A DNA stretch of 64,000 bases from Sporosarcina psychrophila (GTDB lineage: Bacteria; Bacillota; Bacilli; Bacillales_A; Planococcaceae), in NCBI GenBank assembly GCA_020742515.1, contig DYWT01000092.1:1-64000 (forward strand), in the 5' to 3' direction. A program made the translations under genes and the position numbers. The notes under the pieces were generated by a model. It was not told where the DNA came from and made no database searches. It saw only the letters and a program-made list of their open reading frames with translations. How positions within the stretch are numbered: position 1 is the stretch's first letter; each line of letters begins with the position of its first letter. Of this stretch, positions 26,364 to 34,283 are shown one piece after another.

Positions 26364-26810
26364 TTAGTTTATAGCCAATTTTTTCTCCAACACAATTCTA
26401 TGAATCCCTTCATCATCCTTGAATGTTTCCACTATGTCAAAACCATTTTTAATGTTAAGGATGAGCATACTTCGCCACATATTTCGTGTCTTTGTTTGAA
26501 CAACTTGATAGCCTAATTCTCCTACTAAATGATGCTGCTGTTCCATTAGCATCGATGCGATTCCTCTACCTCTATATTCTTCATGAACCGCTCCGTACCA
26601 ACTATAATACGTATTTGAGTCAAGCTCGTAACCTATTTTATAACCGACCACTGTTGATTGATCTAAAGCTACATTAATTATAACTTTTGGTTTTCCCTTT
26701 ATTTTCTCCACTAATGTTTTGGAATCTTTGAAAATAACTTCATGTAATTGTAAAATCCCAGTAATGATTTTATCTTCGGGAATCTCTAAAAACTGTTTAA
26801 AAACTATCAT
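26364..26810 (-). CDS. GNAT family N-acetyltransferase
   Basis: A 148-residue acyltransferase of the GNAT fold. The acetyl-CoA pyrophosphate loop is YRGRGIASMLM (Q/RxxGxG/A), preceded by strand 4 TYYSWYGAVHEEYRG and followed by YQVVQTKTRNMWRSMLILNIKNGF, the alpha-4/beta-6 part. Acceptor unknown. ATG follows GGGAGG. It lies just after helD in the same direction, separated by about 55 nt, so could be co-transcribed with it. Confidence 0.85.
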   Translation of the reverse strand: MIVFKQFLEIPEDKIITGILQLHEVIFKDSKTLVEKIKGKPKVIINVALDQSTVVGYKIGYELDSNTYYSWYGAVHEEYRGRGIASMLMEQQHHLVGELGYQVVQTKTRNMWRSMLILNIKNGFDIVETFKDDEGIHRIVLEKKLAIN

Positions 26811-26857
26811 TGCAAACCTCCCATAAAAATAATTCAGAATAGTTTTCGATTTGTAGT

Positions 26858-26870
26858 GGTGACTGTCACC
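26858..26870. repeat. 13-bp palindrome GGTGACTGTCACC
   Basis: Same palindrome as at 1986-1998, reverse-complemented. It contains the TGA stop codon of the helD gene (26866-26868). Confidence 0.5.
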
Positions 26871-29088
26871 TAGGCAATTCCACTGTCTCCCTTACAATAT
26901 GCAGTTCATGCATTGGTCTTGTCATTGCTACGTAGAGCAACTTTCGGTCGATTGGATGATCGCGGAACGGTTCGTCGAATGCCGTGACAATGACCGCATC
27001 GAATTCCAATCCTTTCGCTAAATGACTAGGCACAATCAATAAACCGTGTTCACTGATTCCCGATTGATCGCCGAGTAATTGGACAGACAGACCGAAGTCC
27101 TCCAAATAGGTATGAATCTTCTTCGCATCCTTCCGTGTTTTGCAGATAAGCGCAACCGATTTATGTCCGCGATCGATGATCCCCTTATAAATCCCTCCCA
27201 TTTTAGCGGCATCAAAAGCATGCATTTCATAGAATTCCGGTTCTCTCCCATGACGGACGACCGGTTCTACTAGCGGTAAGTCCTCATCCATTTGGGCCAA
27301 TACCTTATTTGCCAGATTCATTATTTCAATCGTCGTTCGGTAGCTTTTTTGAAGCGTCGTATATGTCGCTCGCGGGAATAGCTCCCTTATTGGTCCCCAT
27401 GAAGTTAACGATCTATAGCTATGGATTCCCTGCGCCAAATCTCCGACCATCGTAAACATATCCGTCTCGAGCCCATCTTGTAATGAAGCGAGCTGAAACT
27501 CGCTGTAATCCTGTACTTCATCAATGAAGACCACTCTCATCTTCCAGTTATCCGCAACACCCTTCAGCAAGGCATGCAAGTAATAAAGGGCGGCTAAATC
27601 CTCGACTTCCCAGGCTTCTTTCTCATGGGCCTTAAAAAATGCATCCCTTTCATGCTCGGACCATTCTTCAGCAAGCTCGTTTTGCAATTCGCTGTTTGTT
27701 AACCAGTCTCGATAGAGTTTCTTTACATTGTACTTTTTGAATTTGCGCATGTAAACGGATGCCGCCGTTTTACCTTCCTTTTCAATCGCAGGTAACCTCT
27801 CGTCTCGTTCCTCCAAAATTCTTGTCAGCTTCAGTTTCCTTTTTTCATCATCTTTTATACCATATAATGCTTTATCAAGTGCGGCATCGTATTTTTCCCT
27901 TAGCATATCCATCAGTTGTTTTCGTTTCCGCTTGACGTCGCTTTGAATGATAATTTTAATTCTATCTAGTCTTTTTTCGACTGGCATATATGAAAACTCT
28001 TTCAGAAATAGCTGTTTCAAACGAGATGCTTTTATAATCCTGTACTTTTCAATATGGACATCATCAAATAACTGTGCCATATCTAGTTCTAGTTTACTTA
28101 CATAGCTACGCATAATCTCTCTATATTGAAGGGAGCCCTTCACGCGTGTTACAAAAAGCAAATTGGAATTCAGCATATCTGATTCTGTCAGTTGTTCCAA
28201 CTTAGCGTCTGGATCGGTCAGTTTCATTTTCAATCCTGTTGCACTTAAGACATATTCAGTATAGGTCGTCTGGCAGATACGACCCACCCCAAGTTCTGGC
28301 AATACATCAGCAATATAGTCCATGAATAATTTACTTGGTGCTAAAATCATCAGTTTATCAGAGGGGAAGTTTTCTCCCATTGTGTAGAGGAAATAGGAAA
28401 TACGGTGAAGAGCAATCGTCGTCTTTCCACTCCCAGCGGCCCCTTGTACAATAATAGGTTGTTTCAAATTTGCACGAATGATCGCATTTTGTTCAGCTTG
28501 AATGGTTGACACAATTTCAGTCAGTCTCGTATCTGCCTTACCAGCGAGCGCTTCCTGAAGAAGTTCATCATTGGTCGTTAGGTCGACGTCACGGATATCA
28601 AGAAGGTCTCCGTTTTCAATCCTATATTGCCGTTTTGAATACAGATGGCCTTCGAACTCTTCATCACGCACTTTATAGGAGAGATTGCCAAGCCTTCCGT
28701 CGTAATAAACATTAGCGACAGGAGAACGCCAGTCCACAATGATTGGCTCCTGTGTTTCACGGTGAAATAATGAGGTCTTACCGATATAGAGCAACTCATC
28801 CGCCTCATCTTCCTTTTGGAAATGAATGCGGGCGAAATAGGGTTTTTGCTGAATGGCTTCCAACCCCTCTTTTTGAGAGCGGGCCATTTCAAAAAAACGG
28901 GCGTTGGTCAAAATATTGATGTAGCTTAAACTGGAGTCCAAATAATCTAAATCGGCCATTGACTGACGAATCTGGTCTTGAGAGGATTTTACGTCACGAA
29001 GTGATTCTTCCAAAAGTTTTTGCATGTACTGTTTTGTGTACTCGAGGCGTTCCATTTCAAATTCGAAATCAGGATGTTTCTGCATCAT
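26866..29088 (-). CDS. helD: HelD-type RNA polymerase recycling ATPase (UvrD-like superfamily 1)
   Basis: HelD binds RNA polymerase and uses ATP to release stalled complexes. The N-terminal coiled-coil arm (residues 1-70), TSLFHRETQEPIIVDWRSPVANVYYDG and the split SF1 core are present: Walker A VQGAAGSGKTTIALHRI near residue 205, Walker B RVVFIDEVQDYSEFQ, motif III VGDLAQGIHSYR, motif IV LQKSYRTT, motif V GLEFDAVIV and motif VI LLYVAMTRPMHEL. The ATG at 29088 (MMQKHPDFEFEMERL, 740 aa) is chosen because GGAGGA lies 5 nt upstream; a longer frame to 29166 lacks homology. Size agrees with B. subtilis HelD (774 aa). Confidence 0.92.
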   Translation of the reverse strand: MMQKHPDFEFEMERLEYTKQYMQKLLEESLRDVKSSQDQIRQSMADLDYLDSSLSYINILTNARFFEMARSQKEGLEAIQQKPYFARIHFQKEDEADELLYIGKTSLFHRETQEPIIVDWRSPVANVYYDGRLGNLSYKVRDEEFEGHLYSKRQYRIENGDLLDIRDVDLTTNDELLQEALAGKADTRLTEIVSTIQAEQNAIIRANLKQPIIVQGAAGSGKTTIALHRISYFLYTMGENFPSDKLMILAPSKLFMDYIADVLPELGVGRICQTTYTEYVLSATGLKMKLTDPDAKLEQLTESDMLNSNLLFVTRVKGSLQYREIMRSYVSKLELDMAQLFDDVHIEKYRIIKASRLKQLFLKEFSYMPVEKRLDRIKIIIQSDVKRKRKQLMDMLREKYDAALDKALYGIKDDEKRKLKLTRILEERDERLPAIEKEGKTAASVYMRKFKKYNVKKLYRDWLTNSELQNELAEEWSEHERDAFFKAHEKEAWEVEDLAALYYLHALLKGVADNWKMRVVFIDEVQDYSEFQLASLQDGLETDMFTMVGDLAQGIHSYRSLTSWGPIRELFPRATYTTLQKSYRTTIEIMNLANKVLAQMDEDLPLVEPVVRHGREPEFYEMHAFDAAKMGGIYKGIIDRGHKSVALICKTRKDAKKIHTYLEDFGLSVQLLGDQSGISEHGLLIVPSHLAKGLEFDAVIVTAFDEPFRDHPIDRKLLYVAMTRPMHELHIVRETVELPR

Positions 29089-29099
29089 ACAGGTCCTCC

Positions 29100-29521
29100 A
29101 TTTTACGTATTTGCGTCCTATGATTTCTATAATTGTGAAGTTCAGAAATTTTGAACAGTATTCCATACTATCACTGTTGCTGGCTCAGCGCAATCCATAT
29201 TCTCAATATTACAAAATGATTCAAAGTAGGAATGAACACAGTCCAGAAACTGAGCGGCGACACCTTACAAGGGGCAGCTGGAGTCTCTCCAAGTAGAAGT
29301 ATTTACCAACGCACTTTAGAATTCTAACCTGGTATTCACTTGTTTAATTTCTGTAAAGTGCACGAAAATTATATCAACCGAACCCTTTGCTGTTCGGTTG
29401 ATAGCGAGGCAGTCAGGCTTATGGCGGAAAGCATCCCAAGTGCGTCGAAGCGTTATTAAAGAAAATCCTTTCCTCAAATTAACTAGACGATGATTTCCTT
29501 TTGAAAATGAACAAACCCCTG
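29100..29521. other. Gene-free stretch after helD promoter region
   Basis: No supportable gene. A perfect 12-bp hairpin (TATCAACCGAAC at 29372 with GTTCGGTTGATA ending at 29403, 8-nt loop) stands alone without a T tail. GC-richer scraps around 29250-29290 and 29410-29460 may be eroded intergenic repeats. Confidence 0.4.
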
Positions 29522-29612
29522 TTTCTCATCAAACTCTCATCTTCGTCACATTGTCCTTTAACAAAGAATCGTTATTCTAAATAAGTAGGACAGGTTGAAC
29601 GCTAAATGAGCG
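29522..29612 (+). repeat. Direct repeat R1 of the YheE-like array
   Basis: The first 30 nt (TTTCTCATCAAACTCTCATC and the next ten) are identical to 29775-29804; similarity continues through CGTTATTCTA and CAGGTTGAACGC to about 29612, apart from local changes. Period 253 bp. Confidence 0.85.
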
Positions 29613-29747
29613 TTTTTCAAGGGCTCTATCACAAAGGGGTTAGCAACCGATTTATTCCACAGACATTAAAATGAACTTAATACTAAGCAATTACGACAAC
29701 TTGAGTACACCGTCACCGATAGAATTGCCATGTTTTTTTATAAAGCT
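29557..29747 (+). pseudogene. Decayed YheE-like small gene
   Basis: Aligned by eye with the intact gene at 30215. TCGTTATTC and AATGAGCGTTTTTCA match its 5' part, then about 30 nt are lost. GLYHKGVSNRFIPQTLK matches GIYHEGVINWFNPHPLN, and in another frame KQLRQLEYTVTDRIAMFF matches KEQLGQVESSVADNM. Internal stops and frame changes make it nonfunctional. Confidence 0.65.
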
Positions 29748-29774
29748 TTGTTCAACTTTAAATTAAAAAGGTGC

Positions 29775-29864
29775 TTTCTCATCAAACTCTCATCTTCGTC
29801 ACATCTCCCTGTAATTTAGAAACGTTATTCTATATAAGCAGAGCAGGTTGAACGCATAACGTTA
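29775..29864 (+). repeat. Direct repeat R2 of the YheE-like array
   Basis: Second copy of R1, ending in CAGGTTGAACGC. It contains a scrap resembling the coding start of the family (AAACGTTATTCTA) that is not open, so this may be the 5' relic of a further copy. The intact gene at 29930 begins 65 nt later. Confidence 0.85.
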
Positions 29865-29929
29865 AGCTTGCCGCGAAATAACCAATCAGTAAAAACCGTT
29901 CTATAAACTAAAAAATGGAGGCCACCACT

Positions 29930-30118
29930 ATGTTAACTAAACTTCAAAAACGAATTCATGAATGGGTATCTTTAAATTTCCAAGGGAAAGATCTTTCTTG
30001 GCTCTCCCAAAATGCAGTCACCAACTGGTTTAACCCAAACCCATTAAGCAAACATGAAATACGACAATTACAAAATGCTAGAATCAAAGCAAATGCCAAA
30101 ATGCACAACTTCATTTAA
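29930..30118 (+). CDS. Small YheE-like (DUF5342-like) protein, copy 1
   Basis: A 62-residue protein starting MLTKLQKRIHEWVSLNFQGK and containing NWFNPNPLSKHEIRQLQNA. The NWFNPxPLxKxExxQL core and the aromatic strand pair are shared with the next gene at 30215, so the two are paralogues. The second copy resembles Bacillus YheE (start M..FQ..LF, SF.Y.GN.F.GIYH.G.I.W), whose function is unknown. This copy has diverged in its first half. I choose the ATG at 29930 because GGAGG lies 8 nt upstream; an ATG at 29915 overlaps the ribosome site. Confidence 0.65.
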   Translation: MLTKLQKRIHEWVSLNFQGKDLSWLSQNAVTNWFNPNPLSKHEIRQLQNARIKANAKMHNFI

Positions 30119-30214
30119 CAAGCTTGGTGATCAACTCAAAAGCAAATACACTTTCTCAGCAAAATCGTATTAAGACTTTTAAAAGAACAAACTAAAAAAA
30201 CGGAGGCTATAATT

Positions 30215-30439
30215 ATGTTAAAACAATTTCAGATTACAAAAGCGTTATTCCAGAACCAAGTTAATGAGCGTTTTTCATTTTCATTGAACTACAAAGGTAA
30301 TGATTTTCAGGGAATCTATCATGAAGGGGTTATCAACTGGTTCAACCCACACCCATTAAATAAAATTGAGAAAGAACAATTAGGACAAGTTGAATCCAGT
30401 GTAGCGGATAACATGCACAAGTATCTTGTCTCCATGTAA
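30215..30439 (+). CDS. Small YheE-like (DUF5342-like) protein, copy 2
   Basis: A 74-residue protein: MLKQFQITKALFQNQ, RFSFSLNYKGNDFQGIYHEG, then INWFNPHPLNKIEKEQLGQV. The order of an N-terminal FQ..LF segment, a two-stranded Y-K-G turn, GIYHxGxIxW and a C-terminal helix is that of YheE/DUF5342, known in Bacillus as a conserved small protein of unknown function. ATG follows CGGAGG. It is 97 nt downstream of its paralogue and is followed by a bidirectional terminator. Both are probably expressed together. Confidence 0.75.
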   Translation: MLKQFQITKALFQNQVNERFSFSLNYKGNDFQGIYHEGVINWFNPHPLNKIEKEQLGQVESSVADNMHKYLVSM

Positions 30440-30455
30440 AATAGCATAACGCGTA

Positions 30456-30490
30456 AAACAAGCTGATTGCACTTGGCAATCAGCTTGTTT
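30456..30490. terminator. Bidirectional terminator between small genes and chemoreceptor
   Basis: Perfect 15-bp stem (30456-30470 with 30476-30490), 5-nt loop, with A and T runs on both sides; serves both converging genes. Confidence 0.92.
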
Positions 30491-30500
30491 TCCTTCTAAC

Positions 30501-32192
30501 TTATTCAACTTTGAATTGTCCCATATCCTTTTGAAGTTGTTCTGATAACTCGGCAAGTAATTGTGAACTTGAAGAAATCTCTTCATTCGCAGCTAGCTGC
30601 TCTTCTGTTGCTGCACTCGTTGACTGTGCTTCTTCAGAAGATTGCATAGCCAATTCTTGTACTTTTGACGACCGATCCGACACTTCATCTGTCATCGTCC
30701 GGATTTGTTCAATTGCCGCAGAAACAGTAGTAACTTTTTCACCAACGTCTCCCGCCGCTTGTTCAATCTTATTGAACACGGCTCGTGTGCGCTCTGTTAC
30801 TGCAAGCCCTTCTTCAACACGGCGATTGCCATCTTCTGTACTGGAAACTGCTTGGCCTACGTTGCCAATCATCGCGTCAATCATCTGTCCAATCTCTCCG
30901 GCAGACTGTTTCGACTGCTCGGCGAGATGGCGCACTTCTTCCGCTACAACCGCAAAACCTTTACCGTGTTCTCCAGCACGGGCCGCCTCTATTGCTGCAT
31001 TAAGCGCCAACAAATTGGTCTGATCAGAGATATCGGTGATCAGAGATGTTACTTTCCGAATTTCTTCAGAGCGACTAGCCATATCCGTCATTATTGTTGC
31101 TGACTGACCAATTGTTGTATTAATAACAGTCATTTGGCCGGTAACATCCTCCATAAGTGATGCGCCCTCTTCAACCAAACGTGCGACATCCTCTGATGAA
31201 AGCAACATTGCTTCATTATCTTCTGTAATCCTATCGATACCCATTACCATTTCTTTCAAAGCGATGACTGTTTCATTGACAATTATTACTTGAGATTCAC
31301 TTCCTGCAAGATTACGTTCCGAAATTTCTGCAACCATTTCAGAAGCTGCAAGACTTTCTTCTGAGCTTGCAGATAACTCTTCCGCCTGTACTGCGAGTTG
31401 AACAGCGGAATCATTCGCTCGCTTGATAATACCACGCAGATCACCAGTCATACTATTCAGTGCAGTCGCCATATCGCCAATCTCATCCTTATTACGAATA
31501 GTTACCGGTTCTATCGCAAGATTGCCATCTGCAATTTCAGTTAGCGCTGTTGTCATTTTTCCAACTGGGCGTGCGATGCTACGACTAATCACAAGGGCAA
31601 CCGCGATGCTCACAAGAACGGCAATAGCGATCAATCCAGACGTTAACACACGTGTATCTTTCATTAAATTTTGAATTCCTTGATCTGCCTGATCTGTTTG
31701 CTCACCTTGAAACACAATCAGTTCTTCAATTTTATCCATGATTAACGCTTGAAAAATAGTGGCATCAGATGCTATGTTCAACGCTTTTTCTTGATCTCCA
31801 TTATCAAATTCACTTATAGCTAAATCGGTGCTTTCCATATAACTTGTACGTGCCTCTTTTAATTCCTCTAGCAATATACGTTCTGAATCCGTTCGGGACA
31901 TTTGTTCTAATCTTCCCCATTGACTATCAAACTCTTCACTCAACATTGCCCGATTCTTCAGATATGAAACTTCCTTAAATAATAAAAAGCCCCGTACATC
32001 ATTTGAGATTTTATACTGCGTAGATGATATTTTTTCAAGTAATACCGTCTTTGCTATTTGATCCTCCAACATATGTCGATACTCATCATTCATTTTAGAT
32101 AGCGACCAAAAACTAGCTGCTCCGATAACTACCATTAAAAGAAGCACTGCTAAGAATCCGCTCCATATTTTTTTCCCCACTGTGAATTTCAT
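30501..32192 (-). CDS. Methyl-accepting chemotaxis protein with 4HB-type sensor domain
   Basis: Membrane chemoreceptor. TM1 is near residues 12-32 (SGFLAVLLLMVVIGAASFWSL), followed by a helical extracellular four-helix-bundle domain of about 155 residues, TM2 (LTSGLIAIAVLVSIAVALVI), a HAMP domain (RPVGKMTTALTEIADGNLAIEP) and a long cytoplasmic signalling coiled coil. The conserved hairpin tip is [20 protein letters not shown], split, then [20 protein letters not shown]. The ligand is unknown. Start ATG 32192 follows AGGAGGG. No che genes nearby. Confidence 0.93.
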   Translation of the reverse strand: MKFTVGKKIWSGFLAVLLLMVVIGAASFWSLSKMNDEYRHMLEDQIAKTVLLEKISSTQYKISNDVRGFLLFKEVSYLKNRAMLSEEFDSQWGRLEQMSRTDSERILLEELKEARTSYMESTDLAISEFDNGDQEKALNIASDATIFQALIMDKIEELIVFQGEQTDQADQGIQNLMKDTRVLTSGLIAIAVLVSIAVALVISRSIARPVGKMTTALTEIADGNLAIEPVTIRNKDEIGDMATALNSMTGDLRGIIKRANDSAVQLAVQAEELSASSEESLAASEMVAEISERNLAGSESQVIIVNETVIALKEMVMGIDRITEDNEAMLLSSEDVARLVEEGASLMEDVTGQMTVINTTIGQSATIMTDMASRSEEIRKVTSLITDISDQTNLLALNAAIEAARAGEHGKGFAVVAEEVRHLAEQSKQSAGEIGQMIDAMIGNVGQAVSSTEDGNRRVEEGLAVTERTRAVFNKIEQAAGDVGEKVTTVSAAIEQIRTMTDEVSDRSSKVQELAMQSSEEAQSTSAATEEQLAANEEISSSSQLLAELSEQLQKDMGQFKVE

Positions 32193-32339
32193 GATGTCCC
32201 TCCTACTTTTTAAATCCTTCATTAGTATATCTCAATAAAATATAGGCGTATAGTTGGAAGATATAATATACTGCTTAATAGGCACTTTTATTCACGAACG
32301 ACATCAATACTAGTCATAATTAACAACTTTTTCTACCAA

Positions 32340-32377
32340 AAAGTCCTATTTCACACAATTAAGTGAAATAGGACTTT
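32340..32377 (-). terminator. Terminator of the epimerase-GNAT operon
   Basis: AAAGTCCTATTTCAC (32340-32354) pairs perfectly with GTGAAATAGGACTTT (32363-32377). Confidence 0.9.
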
Positions 32378-32407
32378 ACTTTGCCGGATGTTTTTACTCT
32401 ATTCATA

Positions 32408-33091
32408 TTATCGCTCAAAGCGAACTACCCACTGATCATCTGTCTTGTCAATTCCAATACCGATCCAGCCATCTTGAAAATAGCGCTGTTGTTCTTCAGT
32501 ATTTTCCATCAAAACATAGTGACATTCCAAGGCATCATATTCTTTTAACGGGCTTGTTAAGTCTTTCATCATTACATATCTAAGTAAGTCACCGTATTTC
32601 ACTTTTAAGGCTATCATTTGCATACCGTGTGCGAATTTGTCTTTTAAACTTGCAATATTAAACGGAGCAACGGTTGTACAAATGTAGCGGAAACGTTGTT
32701 GGTCTACTTCCTTCAATAGAAGTTTCCCCAATAACACTTGTAGACCATTCCCTTGGAAGTCCGGATCCACATTCGATATTTCCGAATATAACACAAGCGG
32801 CCATTCACCCTCAGGCAAACCTGCATCTTTACCCAGATGCTCCTCATCCACTTCAGGCTCAAGCAATGCCCGGAATGCAATCAATTGTTCTTTATAAAAT
32901 GCGCCCATCATTAGCCCTTTACCGCTTAAAATATAGTTAAACTCTTGCTCCGTCAATGGTTGTAAAAAAGAATTTGTCGTTAATGATTCAATCACTTTTT
33001 GCTGAAGAATAAGGATATCCTCTAGCTGATTCGCTGTTAACTGCTCGATAATAATTTCGGATCCATTTTTCAGGAAATACTGTTGTTTCAT
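32408..33091 (-). CDS. GNAT-like acetyltransferase coupled to dipeptide epimerase
   Basis: A 227-residue protein with a GNAT-like core: GAFYKEQLIAFRAL, VLYSEISNVDPDFQGNGLQVLLGKLL (the acetyl-CoA loop DFQGNGLQ is a slightly unusual QxxGxG/A form) and YICTTVAPFNIASLKDKFAHGM. The C-terminal 50 residues are unlike the usual fold. Its ATG overlaps the TGA of the epimerase (ATGA), so translation is coupled. This pairing suggests it acts on a dipeptide or muropeptide-derived amino acid, for instance acylating the product; that is inference. Confidence 0.75.
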   Translation of the reverse strand: MKQQYFLKNGSEIIIEQLTANQLEDILILQQKVIESLTTNSFLQPLTEQEFNYILSGKGLMMGAFYKEQLIAFRALLEPEVDEEHLGKDAGLPEGEWPLVLYSEISNVDPDFQGNGLQVLLGKLLLKEVDQQRFRYICTTVAPFNIASLKDKFAHGMQMIALKVKYGDLLRYVMMKDLTSPLKEYDALECHYVLMENTEEQQRYFQDGWIGIGIDKTDDQWVVRFER

Positions 33092-34200
33092 CCGATGACC
33101 TTCTCAGAGAATACAGTAAGTTCTTTCAGCACTTGTTCATCCACTTCAATCCCTAATCCAGGCTTACCATTCAAGTAAATAAAAGGTACATCATAGTGTA
33201 AATTTCCAACATCCTTACTGAATTTAAGCGGTCCAGTTAATTCGACACTCGTGATAATCTTTTTCGAAAAAGCAGTATGGAAGCCGGCAGCTGATCCGAT
33301 TGAGGATTCAACCATCGAACCAATCTGACACTCGATACCCGCCATTTCTGCCATATGGGCAAGCTTGGTAGCGGGATAAATACCGCCGCATTTCATCAAC
33401 TTGATATTCACTTTGTCAGCAGCACGCTTTGCAATGATTTCCCTCATATCTCGCATGCCCCGCAACCCCTCATCTATCATCATTGGAACAGATGATTTAG
33501 ATTTCACTTCCACCATGCCATCGATATCGTCAGCGCGTACAGGCTGTTCTAACCAATCAAGCGAACAGTGTTCGAGCTTTTGAAGTCCCTGCAGTGTATT
33601 GGCGCTCGTTTCCCAACCTTGGTTCACATCGACACGTATCGCAATTTCGTCACCTACACGTTCTCGTACTGCCTGGATTCGCAATACATCATCTGCAACT
33701 TTTGTGCCAACTTTCATTTTCATTGAACGATATCCAGCAGCTACACGCTCTTCGGCTTCTTTCGCCATTGCTTCAGGAGAGGCGATGCTTAACACATGCG
33801 TAATCGGAAACTTCTCATGATATCTTCCTCCAAGAAGATCATACACAGGGACGCCCAAGGCTTTTCCTGCTGCATCATAACACGCAATATCGATTGCAGC
33901 TTTGGCTGTTGGCACACCGTAAATTTCAGAATCCATCAATTCATGGATGCGTTCTATATTCACCGGATTTTCACCTATCAGCTTTGGAGCAATTGTATTT
34001 TTCAAGATTGCAAAAGTACTTTCCCAACTTTCTCCTGTTACATGTTCATCTGCAACCCCTTCTCCGTAGCCGATGACGCCCGTGTCCGTTGTAATTTTCA
34101 CAATGATTGACGGCATGTAATCATAGGTAGCGTAGCTGATAACAAAGGGTTCATAAAGTGGCAAGTGAATCGCGTAAATTTCTATTTCTATAATTTTCAC
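33088..34200 (-). CDS. Dipeptide epimerase, enolase superfamily (L-Ala-D/L-Glu epimerase-like)
   Basis: A mandelate racemase/muconate lactonising-type enzyme. The capping domain (residues 1-120) contains FVISYATYDYMPSIIVKI and GYGEGVADEHVTGE. In the barrel the catalytic KxK is YRSMKMKVG, metal ligands are VDVNQGW (Asp), LEQPV (Glu) and MIDEGL (Asp/Glu), and the second base Lys is NIKLMKCGG. GSMVESSIGSAAGFH is typical of the dipeptide epimerase subgroup, which racemises the second residue of dipeptides such as L-Ala-D-Glu from murein. The GTG start has AAAGGA 9 nt upstream. First gene of a two-gene operon divergent from the regulator at 34284. Confidence 0.85.
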   Translation of the reverse strand: MKIIEIEIYAIHLPLYEPFVISYATYDYMPSIIVKITTDTGVIGYGEGVADEHVTGESWESTFAILKNTIAPKLIGENPVNIERIHELMDSEIYGVPTAKAAIDIACYDAAGKALGVPVYDLLGGRYHEKFPITHVLSIASPEAMAKEAEERVAAGYRSMKMKVGTKVADDVLRIQAVRERVGDEIAIRVDVNQGWETSANTLQGLQKLEHCSLDWLEQPVRADDIDGMVEVKSKSSVPMMIDEGLRGMRDMREIIAKRAADKVNIKLMKCGGIYPATKLAHMAEMAGIECQIGSMVESSIGSAAGFHTAFSKKIITSVELTGPLKFSKDVGNLHYDVPFIYLNGKPGLGIEVDEQVLKELTVFSEKVIG

Positions 34201-34248
34201 AAGTCAAAATCCTTTCTATTGGCAAATTCTTTTATTCATTGTAACATT

Positions 34249-34270
34249 GTCGTTAAATAGTCGCTAATAA
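34249..34270. promoter_or_regulatory. Tandem-repeat operator candidate, site 1
   Basis: GTCGTTAAATAGTCGCTAAT followed by AA: two tandem copies of a TCGYTWA(A)TAG unit. It matches 18 of 22 bases of the site at 37165-37186 before nhaC. It lies between the epimerase operon and the divergent regulator, immediately before the regulator's ribosome site (GGAGG at 34273). Confidence 0.6.
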
Positions 34271-34283
34271 TTGGAGGTTTATT

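Noticed and set aside
29522..29804. CRISPR-like repeats
   Set aside because: Only two repeat units with a 253-bp period and gene remnants between them; no spacers of uniform size and no cas genes.
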